A DNA stretch of 20,768 nucleotides from an uncultured Oscillospiraceae bacterium (GCA_900754605.1 CAAEDK010000139.1:1-20768), one strand, 5' to 3'; shown: positions 8,990 to 16,157, counted from the stretch's first letter. Translations and numbers: made by a program. Notes: generated from the letters alone by a model not told the origin.

Positions 8990-9034
8990 TCAGGTTCATC
9001 TGCGGAAAGTCAAAATCAATCCAGAAGAAAAGAG

Positions 9035-9160
9035 GTGATGAGCATGGTCCGTTGAAAAAGGAAGCCGCCAAACTGCTGCAACAGTCTGACGGCTCGCTGC
9101 GTTTCGGAAAACACAGCCTGATCTGCTGTTCAGTTTACCAGAACGACCTCCGAAACGCAA
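9035..9160 (+). promoter_or_regulatory. Structured leader with mini-ORF upstream of excisionase-like gene
   Basis: AAGAGG precedes GTG/ATG codons at 9035, 9038 and 9044, all opening a frame that stops after a few codons (Met-Val-Arg-stop from 9044). It is followed by a hairpin with stems GCCG/CGGC (9064-9067, 9090-9093) and ACTG/CAGT (9072-9075, 9082-9085). Then comes an 11-bp perfect inverted repeat at 9098-9108 and 9149-9159 with a 40-nt interior. The excisionase-like gene's GGAGG starts at 9188. This layout resembles leader-peptide or attenuation control, but that is inference. Confidence 0.45.
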
Positions 9161-9199
9161 GAAGAAACTCACAACAGAAATCAGATCGGAGGTATCGAT

Positions 9200-9409
9200 A
9201 TGAAACAGTCACAGTGTACCAGCTATGAGGATCTTCCGCTGTTCCTCAACGCACACCTGCTGTCAGCGGTGCTGGGCGTGTCCATCTCCACTGCCTACGA
9301 GTTGTTCCACGAGCCAGGCTTCCCGGTGCTGCGTGTGGGCAGCCGAATGGTGGTACCCAAAGAGAAGTTCATTCAGTGGGTGGAGGAGCGGTCTGGAGGT
9401 GCCAAATGA
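9200..9409 (+). CDS. Excisionase-like helix-turn-helix protein
   Basis: A 69-residue DNA-binding protein of the MerR-like/excisionase class. Residues about 15-60 carry the fold: LNAHLLSAVLGVSISTAYEL is the helix-turn-helix, and FPVLRVGSRMVVPKEKFIQWV is the wing and C-terminal helix typical of Xis/HTH_17 domains. Such proteins bend DNA at attachment sites or act as regulators of excision. ATG at 9200 has GGAGG at 9188-9192. The stop overlaps the next gene's start by 4 bp, so the two are translated together. Its position at the head of a run that ends in tyrosine integrases supports a recombination-directionality role. A regulator of the operon remains possible. It follows a structured leader that may control its expression. 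Confidence 0.8.
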   Translation: MKQSQCTSYEDLPLFLNAHLLSAVLGVSISTAYELFHEPGFPVLRVGSRMVVPKEKFIQWVEERSGGAK

Positions 9410-9846
9410 GAAAGCAGAACTGGCCCAAGCGGGACCCCATCAAAAACTATTTTCCTCTGCCTAATGAGATCTATGCTCTGGGGCTGTCCTCCACGGCCAT
9501 CGCGGTCTACGGCTATCTGCTTCATCTGGAGGATCGAAAGACCTATCAGTGTCTGGCCAGCTACCGGATGATCGGTGAAGCCATCGGGAAGTGCACCAAC
9601 ACCGTGCGCAAGTATGTGATGGAGCTGGAGGAACGGGGACTCATCCGTACCGAGCGCACCACCATCACCACCCAGGACGGCCGCAGACAGAATGGTTGCC
9701 TGCTCTACACCATCCTGCCGATCCAAATGGCCATCGACCAGTTCTATGAGCGGCAGATGTGTGCAGCGGAGGTGGCTGCGGAGCGGCAGAGAGTTGAACA
9801 GCGCAGAGCGGCCTATGAACAGAAACGAGGTGAGACGGTATGCTGA
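9406..9846 (+). CDS. Winged-helix (HTH_36-type) DNA-binding protein
   Basis: A 146-residue protein with a winged helix-turn-helix in its first 90 residues: LSSTAIAVYGYLLHLEDR, then YRMIGEAIGKCTNTVRKYVMELEERGLI with a recognition helix, and the wing RTERTTITTQDGRRQNG. This pattern is seen in replication-initiator-like and regulatory proteins of plasmids and integrated elements. The tail (residues ~110-146) is a charged helix rich in Glu, Arg and Gln. I chose ATG at 9406 because it overlaps the upstream stop as ATGA and keeps the conserved NYFPLPNEIYALGLS close to the start. The longer frame upstream only re-reads the previous gene. It is likely to regulate or to take part in element maintenance; no catalytic motif is visible. 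Confidence 0.78.
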   Translation: MRKQNWPKRDPIKNYFPLPNEIYALGLSSTAIAVYGYLLHLEDRKTYQCLASYRMIGEAIGKCTNTVRKYVMELEERGLIRTERTTITTQDGRRQNGCLLYTILPIQMAIDQFYERQMCAAEVAAERQRVEQRRAAYEQKRGETVC

Positions 9847-10211
9847 CCCAGATGGTGGATCAGCTGATCCAGCAGGAACCAACTCTGCTGGCACAGCGCA
9901 CGGTTGACACAAGGAGGTACATCATGGACCAGTGGGACCGCACGCACAGAGACCCCATTGATGAAAACGCTCTGGCGGTGTTCCTCTGTGATGAAACGCA
10001 CACTAGCTTGCCCGAGGAACAAAAGATATTCGCCAGAGAGAAAGGGGCAGAGGTAAGGGACTGCTATCGCAATGCGCTGTTCCGGCTCCTCCTGTGTGGA
10101 GAGATGCTGCGACGCGGCATGGTCACCGGAGCGGAGGAGTACTGGCGAGTGTTCCTGCCTGCAACGGTCGGTGCTCTTGACAGAAGCGTTCCCCCATGCA
10201 GCGGCCTGTGA
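9840..10211 (+). CDS. Conserved-type element protein, unknown function
   Basis: A 123-residue helical protein that I do not recognise. It has no signal peptide, membrane segment or known motif. The C-terminal half (RDCYRNALFRLLLCGEMLRRGMVTGAEEYWRVFL) looks like an amphipathic helical pair. ATG at 9840 overlaps the previous gene's stop and has GAGG 9 nt upstream. A second start at 9924 has a better ribosome site (AAGGAGG at 9911-9917, 6 nt upstream) and would give 95 residues, so both are possible. It is the last gene before the 490-bp noncoding hairpin region. Coupling to the two HTH genes suggests that it acts with them in element control, but that is only context. Confidence 0.62.
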   Translation: MLTQMVDQLIQQEPTLLAQRTVDTRRYIMDQWDRTHRDPIDENALAVFLCDETHTSLPEEQKIFAREKGAEVRDCYRNALFRLLLCGEMLRRGMVTGAEEYWRVFLPATVGALDRSVPPCSGL

Positions 10212-10704
10212 TGCGTTGTGTGCGGCGATGGCGGTGCGGGCAGGGCACACGCCCCACCCAAATTGCAGGGCGCGGTGTGCGGGCTGTGTGTGTCAAGCGT
10301 CCGGCTCTCCAGAACCAAAATGTGCAGGCGCAGCAGCCGGCCGATTTTAGTGCAGGATAAAGGCAGGGGGTCGCAAGCGTCCCTCCTGCCGGTCACACCG
10401 TCCCGCAAAGCGGGACGGCACAAGGGATTGCGGGCTTTTGGAGGCGGGGGTCTTAGGTGGTCGGTTTTGGCCAATTCGGGCGTCAGAGGTGGCCGGAATG
10501 GAGGAGGAAATCCCGCAAGTCCGCTGAAATCAAGGGGTTCAGAGGTGTACCCGCGGGGGTCACCTCGGGGATATTTGCCCCTTTGTGAGCCGATTTCAGC
10601 ACTGTTTAAAATTGTGAATGTTCTGATAATAAAACGAGGTTCCAGTGGCTATTTTCCGTTTCTGTGGTATGGTGTGTTGCTGACAAGGAGAGGAGGTACA
10701 CACC
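10212..10704. other. G+C-rich noncoding stretch with a chain of inverted repeats
   Basis: No credible gene is seen in these ~490 bp. They hold at least four structures. A 9-bp bulged hairpin GGCAGGGGG / CCCtCCTGCC lies at 10362-10390. A perfect 9-bp stem with AAA loop lies at 10398-10418. Near-identical repeats AGGTGGTCGG and AGGTGGCCGG lie at 10455 and 10487. A 9-bp stem GCTGAAATC / GATTTCAGC (10523-10531 and 10592-10600) encloses two further hairpins (10543-10565 with one bulge, 10567-10581). An A+T-rich tract follows (10601-10650). An origin of transfer or replication, or a structured RNA, would fit. A long plus-strand open frame here only re-reads the DUF6809 gene and has no ribosome site. 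Confidence 0.6.
10675..10683 (+). promoter_or_regulatory. Extended -10 promoter candidate before the DUF6809 gene
   Basis: TGGTATGGT gives an extended -10 (TG at 10675-10676, TATGGT at 10678-10683) about 20 bp before the DUF6809 gene. No good -35 lies at normal spacing. The same TGTGnTATGnT core recurs at 8948-8957 and 14076-14085. Confidence 0.35.
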
Positions 10705-11028
10705 ATGCGAGAAACATTGGAAGACCTGTACTACGGGAACATCACACCATACGACCGCCAGATCCGTTCCGGCACATCCCTGATGAAAGCGATGGAACAA
10801 TCTCAGAAGTGCGAAGAACAGTTGACCAAACTGCTGGAGGGCGAAGCCCACAGTCTGCTGCTGCGGCTCATCAATGCGGAGAACGAGATCGGCAGCACGC
10901 TGGCTCTGGAGAATTTCATCCTGGGCTTCCGTCTGGGAACGCGTCTGATCCTGGAAGCGCTGGACGAGGACGATGGCAGTCTGGTGGAACTGCTCCGCGG
11001 AGATGAACGAAGGGAGGAGCAAGGATGA
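10705..11028 (+). CDS. DUF6809-family protein
   Basis: A 107-residue helical protein matching the DUF6809 pattern: MRETLEDLYYGNITPYDRQI at the start, then long amphipathic helices with LEGEAHSLLLRLINAENEIGSTLALENFILGFRLGTRLILEAL. No enzyme motif or membrane segment is present. The family is frequent in Clostridia, often inside integrated elements, with no known function. ATG at 10705 has a strong GAGAGGAGGT site. Its stop overlaps the zinc-ribbon gene's start by 4 bp. The element context suggests a role in element maintenance or host interaction, but nothing in the sequence proves it. I recognised the family by its N-terminal motif and did not verify it by search. Confidence 0.8.
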   Translation: MRETLEDLYYGNITPYDRQIRSGTSLMKAMEQSQKCEEQLTKLLEGEAHSLLLRLINAENEIGSTLALENFILGFRLGTRLILEALDEDDGSLVELLRGDERREEQG

Positions 11029-11231
11029 CTACAAACCAACTGCCCATCCAACGCTGTCACTACTGCGGCAGTGACGACCTTGGGCTGGGATGGCAGCACG
11101 GCGAGGGGATCGTCACCTTCAAGAAGCACGGAATCCTGGGCAACCGGATGCGCTGCCTGATCTGCCGCCGCTGCGGTGCAGTGCTGTTCCAATGGGTGGC
11201 AGAGCCCCACAGATTCCCACCCATCCGGTAA
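11025..11231 (+). CDS. Small zinc-ribbon protein
   Basis: A 68-residue protein with a zinc-binding pattern CHYC (C11, C14) and CLIC-RRC (C44, C47, C50), spaced like a TFIIB/RNA-polymerase-type zinc ribbon, but no further domain. Small proteins like this often bind RNA polymerase, nucleic acid or a partner protein. It starts inside the stop of the DUF6809 gene (ATGA overlap), so the two are cotranslated. About 58 bp follow before the first integrase. No specific function can be read. Confidence 0.75.
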   Translation: MTTNQLPIQRCHYCGSDDLGLGWQHGEGIVTFKKHGILGNRMRCLICRRCGAVLFQWVAEPHRFPPIR

Positions 11232-11289
11232 ACCGTGCAAAAACTGCATCACAAATCAAAGAGGAAAATACCTGGAGGTGAGAAAGAAC

Positions 11290-12492
11290 ATGGCAAAGCG
11301 AAGACCGTCCGGCGATGGTATGGTCCGCAAGCGGGAGGACGGACGCTGGGAAGGCCGCATTGTGGTCGGCCACAAGGAGAATGGCGAACCCATCTTCCGG
11401 TATGTGCTGGCCAGGACCCAGAAGGAACTGCTGGACAAACTCCACCGGGACATGGATCTCTATCAGGGTGCAGAGCTCACAGAGGAGAGCCGCCTGACCC
11501 TGGGCGAGTGGCTGGACCGATGGATGGAGGACTATGCCGCGCACACTCTGCGCCCCAACACCCTGCGCAGCTATGAGCAGTACGCGCGGTGCTATATCAA
11601 ACCCTATCTGGGAGACAAGGTGATCTCCCGTATCACAAGAGTGGACATTCAAAAGCTGTATACCAAGCTGAAGTGGGAGGGCCGTGTCCACGAGCATCCG
11701 GAGCACGGCCATGAGCTGTCGGACAGCATGGTGTGCCGCATCCACGCCATGCTCCACCGGTGTCTGAAGGATGCAGAGACCGCCCATGTGATTCCGAGAA
11801 ACCCGACAGATGGGGCCACGGTGCCCAAGGCGGTGAGCAAGCCCAAGCAGATCCTGGGCCGGGAGCAGATGGATGCCTTCCTGGAGGTGGTGGAACAGGA
11901 TCCGGTCTGGCGGGATTTCTTCTACACCGAACTGACCACCGGCCTGCGTCGAGGTGAGATCTGTGGACTGATGTGGCAGGACTTTGATGAAACGGCGGGG
12001 ACGCTGAAGATCCTCCGCTCAGTGAACGTGCCAAAGCGAGGTGAACTGGAGATCGGTGAGACCAAGACCAGCCGGGGCAGGCGGACCATCCATCTGCCGC
12101 CCAGCACTGCGGCGCGGCTGGCGGAGCGGAAGAAGCACGCCGTCAGTCAGTGGATCTTCCCAGAGCCCCTTGCGCCGGAAAAGCCGGTCCGCCCCAGTGC
12201 CGCTTACTACTGGATGAAGGTGATCCTGAAAAAGGCGGGACTGCCTCACCTCAGATTTCACGATCTGCGCCACACGTTTGCCACCCACGCCCTCACCAGT
12301 GGGGTGGACGCCAAGACCCTCTCCGGCATTCTGGGGCACACCAACGCATCCTTCACCCTGGACACCTACACCCATGTGACGCCGGATATGCAGAAAGCTG
12401 CCAGCGATGTGGTGGGCGGCTTCCTGGAACAGATCTTTGGGAAGGAGCTGAAACCATGGCAAAGAGACGCAAGCAAGGCACCGGAACCATAA
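11290..12492 (+). CDS. int: Tyrosine integrase 1
   Basis: A site-specific recombinase of 400 residues that joins DNA of a mobile element to its target. An arm-type DNA-binding domain lies at ~1-60 (GDGMVRKREDGRWEGR), a SAM-like core-binding domain at ~70-170 (LTLGEWLDRWMEDY) and the catalytic domain at ~190-385. All active residues are present: R220 (GLRRGE), K259 (TKTSRGRR), H324-D-L-R327 (HDLRHTF), H350 (LGHTN) and nucleophile Y360 (DTYTH). The start is ATG 11290. GGAGG at 11274-11278 is 11 nt upstream, and an in-frame GTG at 11278 overlaps it. The 3' end overlaps integrase 2 by 37 bp, which is unusual and implies coupling. The protein looks intact and active. Confidence 0.9.
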   Translation: MAKRRPSGDGMVRKREDGRWEGRIVVGHKENGEPIFRYVLARTQKELLDKLHRDMDLYQGAELTEESRLTLGEWLDRWMEDYAAHTLRPNTLRSYEQYARCYIKPYLGDKVISRITRVDIQKLYTKLKWEGRVHEHPEHGHELSDSMVCRIHAMLHRCLKDAETAHVIPRNPTDGATVPKAVSKPKQILGREQMDAFLEVVEQDPVWRDFFYTELTTGLRRGEICGLMWQDFDETAGTLKILRSVNVPKRGELEIGETKTSRGRRTIHLPPSTAARLAERKKHAVSQWIFPEPLAPEKPVRPSAAYYWMKVILKKAGLPHLRFHDLRHTFATHALTSGVDAKTLSGILGHTNASFTLDTYTHVTPDMQKAASDVVGGFLEQIFGKELKPWQRDASKAPEP

Positions 12493-14084
12493 GGCAACGC
12501 AAGGATGGGCGCTGGGAGGGACGGGCGGTCATCGGCTACGACGAAAGAGGACTTCCCAAAACCAAAAGTGTCCTGGCCAAAACCAAACGGGAGTGTCAGG
12601 AAAAGCTGAAAACGCTGTTGGAGAGCGTGAGCGGTCCCAAAGCGGAGAAGATCCACCCCGATATGGCCTTTGGAGAGTGGCTGGATTTCTGGTATCAGAA
12701 TTGGTCCAAGCCCAAACTCCGTCCCACCACCCAGGCCTGCTACGAGGGTAAGATCTATCGGCATATCATTCCGGAACTGGGGAAGATCCCACTGAACCAG
12801 TTGACGCAAAAGGACCTCCAGCAGTTCTATACCAAGCTGAAAAAGAGTGGACGGCTCATCCACACCCAACAGTTTGGCGAGGGCCTGTCCGACACCATGG
12901 TCCGGGGTTGCCACGCCACCTGCCGCTCGGCGCTGGAAAAGGCGGTGCAGGAGGGACTGCTCCGCACCAACCCGGCCATCGGCTGTAAGCTGCCGCCCAA
13001 GCGGGGCCGGGAGATGCAGGTGCTGGGGCGGCAGGAGCTCCAGCGGTTCCTCATCCAGGCCCAGGCTGAGAGCTACTATGAGTTGTTCCTCCTGGACTTA
13101 TGTACCGGCCTGCGCCGTGGGGAGCTGATGGCTCTCCAGTGGGACGACCTGGACTTCGATACCGGGGTGCTGACGGTGAACAAGCAGGTCTATGAGGTGA
13201 ACGGCAAACTCCAGCTGAGCGTCCCCAAAACCAAAGCGTCGATCCGGAAGCTGCTCCTGCCGCCGGGCGTGGTGGAGGTGCTGCGGGAGTACCGGAATCG
13301 TGTGGATTCCCAGTGGCTGTTTCCGTCCCCGGTGAAGGAGAACACCCCCCTCTCTCCCGGTGTGGCGCGGAAGCGGCTCCAGATCATATTGCAGCGGGCA
13401 GGGTGCAAGAAAATTAGATTTCACGATTTACGCCACACCTTTGCCACCCTGGCACTGGAGAACGGTATGGACGTCAAAACCCTCTCGGCCATGCTGGGCC
13501 ATGTTTCGGCGGCCACCACGCTGGACATCTACACCCACATCACGGAGGATATGCAGGCGGAAGCGGCGGCTAAGATCGACCGGGGACTGGGGCACGAGAT
13601 ACAGGAGGAGGGGCCTCAGCCGGAGCAGCCTCAGATGAGCGACTTCCAGCCTGTGGGCGGGCAGATCCGCCGCCCAGGCACGGGATGCATCACTGAGATC
13701 AACGACCACCTCTTTGAGGGACGGTATTCCCCGGTGTGGCCGGACGGGAAGCGGCATGCGAAGAATGTCTATGCCACGACGCGTCAGGAGTGTGAGGAAA
13801 AGCTGAGAGCGCTCATCAAAGAGATGCAGGCAGAGCGCAAGCTGCTTCTGGACCAGATGCGGGGGATCACACCGCCGGAAACGCTCACCAAGAAGCAGCG
13901 GCAGATCTGGGCGTACATGAAATTTCATCCCAAAGAGAGCAATTACAGTATCATTGCAGAGGGTGCCGGGGTGAACCGGCATACGGTGGCCAAGTGGTAT
14001 GAGATGATAAGAGGGATGCTGGGAATACCGGAACGCACCTCCTGTCTTCCGGCGGATTGTCAGGCAGGGGCGCTTGTGGTATGA
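12456..14084 (+). CDS. int: Tyrosine integrase 2 with C-terminal arm-domain repeat and HTH
   Basis: A second complete tyrosine recombinase, 542 residues, similar in layout to integrase 1. Active residues seen are R220, K260, H323, R326, H349 and Y359. The N-terminal arm domain (GTGTIRQRKDGRWEGR, then ECQEKLKTLL) is echoed at residues ~408-456 (GTGCITEINDHLFEGR, then ECEEKLRALI), and a helix-turn-helix follows (~470-515, YSIIAEGAGVNRHTVAKWYEMI). This extension of ~150 residues after the catalytic tyrosine is not standard and could let one monomer bind two arm sites or act as its own regulator. The start at 12456 (AAGGAG 8 nt upstream) lies inside the end of integrase 1. The macrodomain gene's promoter lies within the last ~30 bp of this gene. 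Confidence 0.88.
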   Translation: MAKRRKQGTGTIRQRKDGRWEGRAVIGYDERGLPKTKSVLAKTKRECQEKLKTLLESVSGPKAEKIHPDMAFGEWLDFWYQNWSKPKLRPTTQACYEGKIYRHIIPELGKIPLNQLTQKDLQQFYTKLKKSGRLIHTQQFGEGLSDTMVRGCHATCRSALEKAVQEGLLRTNPAIGCKLPPKRGREMQVLGRQELQRFLIQAQAESYYELFLLDLCTGLRRGELMALQWDDLDFDTGVLTVNKQVYEVNGKLQLSVPKTKASIRKLLLPPGVVEVLREYRNRVDSQWLFPSPVKENTPLSPGVARKRLQIILQRAGCKKIRFHDLRHTFATLALENGMDVKTLSAMLGHVSAATTLDIYTHITEDMQAEAAAKIDRGLGHEIQEEGPQPEQPQMSDFQPVGGQIRRPGTGCITEINDHLFEGRYSPVWPDGKRHAKNVYATTRQECEEKLRALIKEMQAERKLLLDQMRGITPPETLTKKQRQIWAYMKFHPKESNYSIIAEGAGVNRHTVAKWYEMIRGMLGIPERTSCLPADCQAGALVV

Positions 14085-14085
14085 T
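14057..14085 (+). promoter_or_regulatory. Promoter of the macrodomain gene, inside the integrase 2 gene
   Basis: TTGTCA (14057-14062), a 17-bp spacer and TATGAT (14080-14085) with upstream TG (14077-14078) form a near-consensus extended -10 promoter overlapping the integrase 2 stop. It lies ~29 bp before the macrodomain start. Confidence 0.6.
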
Positions 14086-14113
14086 GAGGACAGAAATGTG
14101 AGGAGGTGCCGCA

Positions 14114-15103
14114 ATGCCCCTGCAGATCGTACGAAATGACATCACTACCATGAAGATGGACGCCATCGTCAACGCCGCCAACGAGAGCCTGCTGGGCGGC
14201 GGAGGTGTGGACGGCGCCATCCATCGTGCCGCCCGACCGGAATTGCTGGCGGAGTGCCGCACCCTTGGCGGCTGTAAAACCGGGCAGGCCAAGATCACAA
14301 AGGGCTACCGTCTGCCGGCCAAGTTCGTCATTCATACTGTGGGCCCCATCTGGCGGGGCGGCGGTCACGGGGAGCGGGAGCTGCTGGTCTCCGCTTACCG
14401 CTCCTCGCTGGAACTGGCTCGGGCCAATGGGTGTGAAACGGTGGCCTTTCCCCTGATCTCCTCCGGTGTGTACGGCTACCCCAAGGACCAGGCTTTGAAG
14501 GTGGCGGTGGACACCATCGTGGAGTTTCTGCTCTCCCACGATATGACGGTGTATCTGGTCATCTTTGACCGGGCCGCCTACACCATCGGCGGGAAACTCT
14601 TTGCTGATATTGCCGCCTACATCGACGACCGCTATGTAGATGCCCACACCGACAGCTGGGAGACCCAGCGACGCAGAATGGCTCTGGTCTCCATGCCCAT
14701 GGAGGAAGATGCCCTGGCTCCCATCGCAGCCCCCGCCGATTTGGATGAAGACCTCAGCAAACTGGACGAGAGCTTTTCCCAGATGCTGCTGCGGAAGATC
14801 GACGAGACCGGGATCACCGACGCCCAGTGCTACAAAAAGGCCAACATCAACCGTAAATTGTTCTCCAAGATCCGCTCGGATGTCCACTACAAGCCTTCCA
14901 AACCTACCGCCATGGCCCTTGCCGTGGCATTGGAACTGCCTTTGGAGGAGGCCCGGGAGATGCTGGAGAAGGCAGGCTTTGCCTTTTCCCATGCCAGCAA
15001 GTTCGACATCCTCGTAGAGTATTTCATTGCTCACCGGAACTACAACATTTTTGAGATTAACGAGGCTCTCTTCGTCTTTGACCAGAGCCTGCTGGGAGGA
15101 TGA
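14114..15103 (+). CDS. Macrodomain protein with Cro/CI-like C-terminal domain
   Basis: A cytoplasmic protein of 329 residues. Residues ~1-175 form a MacroD-type macrodomain, which binds ADP-ribose and often removes it from proteins or from O-acetyl-ADP-ribose. [20 protein letters not shown] (20-39) with the key N23, the [13 protein letters not shown] loop and ISSGVYGYP (115-123) are all present. A linker rich in acidic residues follows (~175-215), then a helical domain (~220-329) with [34 protein letters not shown], resembling a Cro/CI-type helix-turn-helix, and a tail ending in FDQSLLGG. The start has a GGAGG site and a good promoter. The gene ends inside the start of a small membrane protein gene. 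A decayed second copy lies at 20093-20479. I infer a regulator or signalling enzyme linked to ADP-ribose. Confidence 0.87.
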   Translation: MPLQIVRNDITTMKMDAIVNAANESLLGGGGVDGAIHRAARPELLAECRTLGGCKTGQAKITKGYRLPAKFVIHTVGPIWRGGGHGERELLVSAYRSSLELARANGCETVAFPLISSGVYGYPKDQALKVAVDTIVEFLLSHDMTVYLVIFDRAAYTIGGKLFADIAAYIDDRYVDAHTDSWETQRRRMALVSMPMEEDALAPIAAPADLDEDLSKLDESFSQMLLRKIDETGITDAQCYKKANINRKLFSKIRSDVHYKPSKPTAMALAVALELPLEEAREMLEKAGFAFSHASKFDILVEYFIAHRNYNIFEINEALFVFDQSLLGG

Positions 15104-15105
15104 AT

Positions 15106-15390
15106 GTGAACAAACATACGATAAACAAGTTTTCGATTCTAACGGCTGCTTTGGGGCTGGCTGTATTGCTGGGCGTTATAGTATCCGGAGCGGCATATCC
15201 CAATCCCTTTTTTCAATTTGGGGTGCCATTGGGACTGCTGTTTGTTTTTGTGAGTGTAGTTCTGCAATTTATCAGCTGGATTCTGGAAATCTATCATGGT
15301 GTAAAAGGAAAGCAATACCGTTTTGTGGCTGTGATTGCTGTACTTGGCCTGCTCGTTATCTGGAGGCTACTGAGCAGGCTCTGCTGGTGA
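15106..15390 (+). CDS. Small membrane protein, unknown function
   Basis: A 94-residue hydrophobic protein with three probable membrane segments: LTAALGLAVLLGVIVSGAA, GLLFVFVSVVLQFISWIL and a C-terminal FVAVIAVLGLLVIWRLL. No functional motif is seen. I prefer GTG at 15106, because GGAGG at 15095-15099 is 6 nt upstream. An ATG at 15100 overlaps the macrodomain stop but sits directly on the ribosome site, so it is less likely. It is translationally coupled to the macrodomain gene, so the two may work together, for instance at the membrane. Confidence 0.6.
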   Translation: MNKHTINKFSILTAALGLAVLLGVIVSGAAYPNPFFQFGVPLGLLFVFVSVVLQFISWILEIYHGVKGKQYRFVAVIAVLGLLVIWRLLSRLCW

Positions 15391-15482
15391 GAAGTTTTGT
15401 CGCCCACCAGGCGACCCGTGCAAATCAAAATCCCCTTATACTGTGCTTGTAAACCAAACAACACAGCATAGGGGGATGTTTT

Positions 15483-16142
15483 ATGAAGAAGAATTTGACG
15501 GAGCTGGTGTTCATTCTGGACCGCAGCGGCTCTATGCAGGGGCTGGAGGGAGACACCATCGGCGGCTTCAACGCCATGATCGAAAAGCAGAAGAAGGAGC
15601 CGGGAGAGGCCCTCGTCTCCACCGTTCTCTTCGACGACCAGACCGAGGTGCTTCACGACCGGGTGAAGCTGGGCGAGGTCCAGCCCATCACGGAAAAGGA
15701 GTACGATGTCCGGGGCTGCACCGCCCTGCTGGATGCTGTCGGCGGGGCCATCCACCACATCGGCAACATCCACAAGTATGACCGGAGCGAGGATGTGCCG
15801 GAGCATACTCTGTTTGTCATCACTACCGATGGCATGGAAAACGCCAGCCGCCGCTACTCGGCCCAGAAGGTGAAGGAGATGATCCGGCGTCAGAAGGAGA
15901 AATACGGCTGGGAATTTCTCTTCCTGAGGGCCAACATCGACGCGGTGGAGACGGCGGGCCATCTGGGGATCGCCCCTGACCGGGCGGTGAACTACCACTG
16001 TGACAGCGAGGGCACCCGGCTGAACTACGAGGTGGTGGGGCAGGTTGTGGCCGCCGTTCGGTGCAGCGCGCCTTTGGACGCCCACTGGAAGGATGCCATT
16101 GAGGAGGACTTCCACAAACGGCAAAAGAAAGAGCGGCGATAA
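15483..16142 (+). CDS. von Willebrand factor A (VWA) domain protein
   Basis: A 219-residue cytoplasmic protein made of one VWA domain. The metal-binding MIDAS site is complete: D13-R-S15-G-S17 (DRSGS), T80 (GCTALLDA) and D116 (TTDGMEN). VWA proteins of this type act as scaffolds that bind partners through a metal ion, for example with MoxR ATPases, TerD-like stress proteins or SWIM proteins. The C-terminus is basic (FHKRQKKERR). The ATG has a GGGGGA site upstream and is the natural start, with the DRSGS strand right behind it. It lies ~90 bp after the small membrane protein gene in the same direction. It is closed by a terminator hairpin, and the SWIM gene lies 840 bp further on. Confidence 0.88.
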   Translation: MKKNLTELVFILDRSGSMQGLEGDTIGGFNAMIEKQKKEPGEALVSTVLFDDQTEVLHDRVKLGEVQPITEKEYDVRGCTALLDAVGGAIHHIGNIHKYDRSEDVPEHTLFVITTDGMENASRRYSAQKVKEMIRRQKEKYGWEFLFLRANIDAVETAGHLGIAPDRAVNYHCDSEGTRLNYEVVGQVVAAVRCSAPLDAHWKDAIEEDFHKRQKKERR

Positions 16143-16157
16143 CCGGTTAACAGAATA

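Noticed and set aside
8962..9228. 88-codon frame before the excisionase-like gene
   Set aside because: No ribosome site, runs through promoter and hairpin DNA, and its reading does not resemble a folded protein.
10218..11006. 262-codon plus-strand frame
   Set aside because: It crosses the hairpin region, then re-reads the DUF6809 gene in another frame. No ribosome site and low-complexity arginine/glycine content.
7700..14110. Direct repeats marking element ends (attL/attR)
   Set aside because: I compared the stretches around the terminator at 7736 and the integrase 3' end by eye and saw no convincing repeat. The ends remain undefined.
14060..15034. 324-codon minus-strand frame opposite the macrodomain gene
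   Set aside because: A mirror of a high-G+C coding gene. The plus strand has clear macrodomain motifs.
15400..15414. Hairpin TCGCC/GGCGA before the VWA gene
   Set aside because: Only 5 bp of stem and no U-tract, so too weak to call a terminator.
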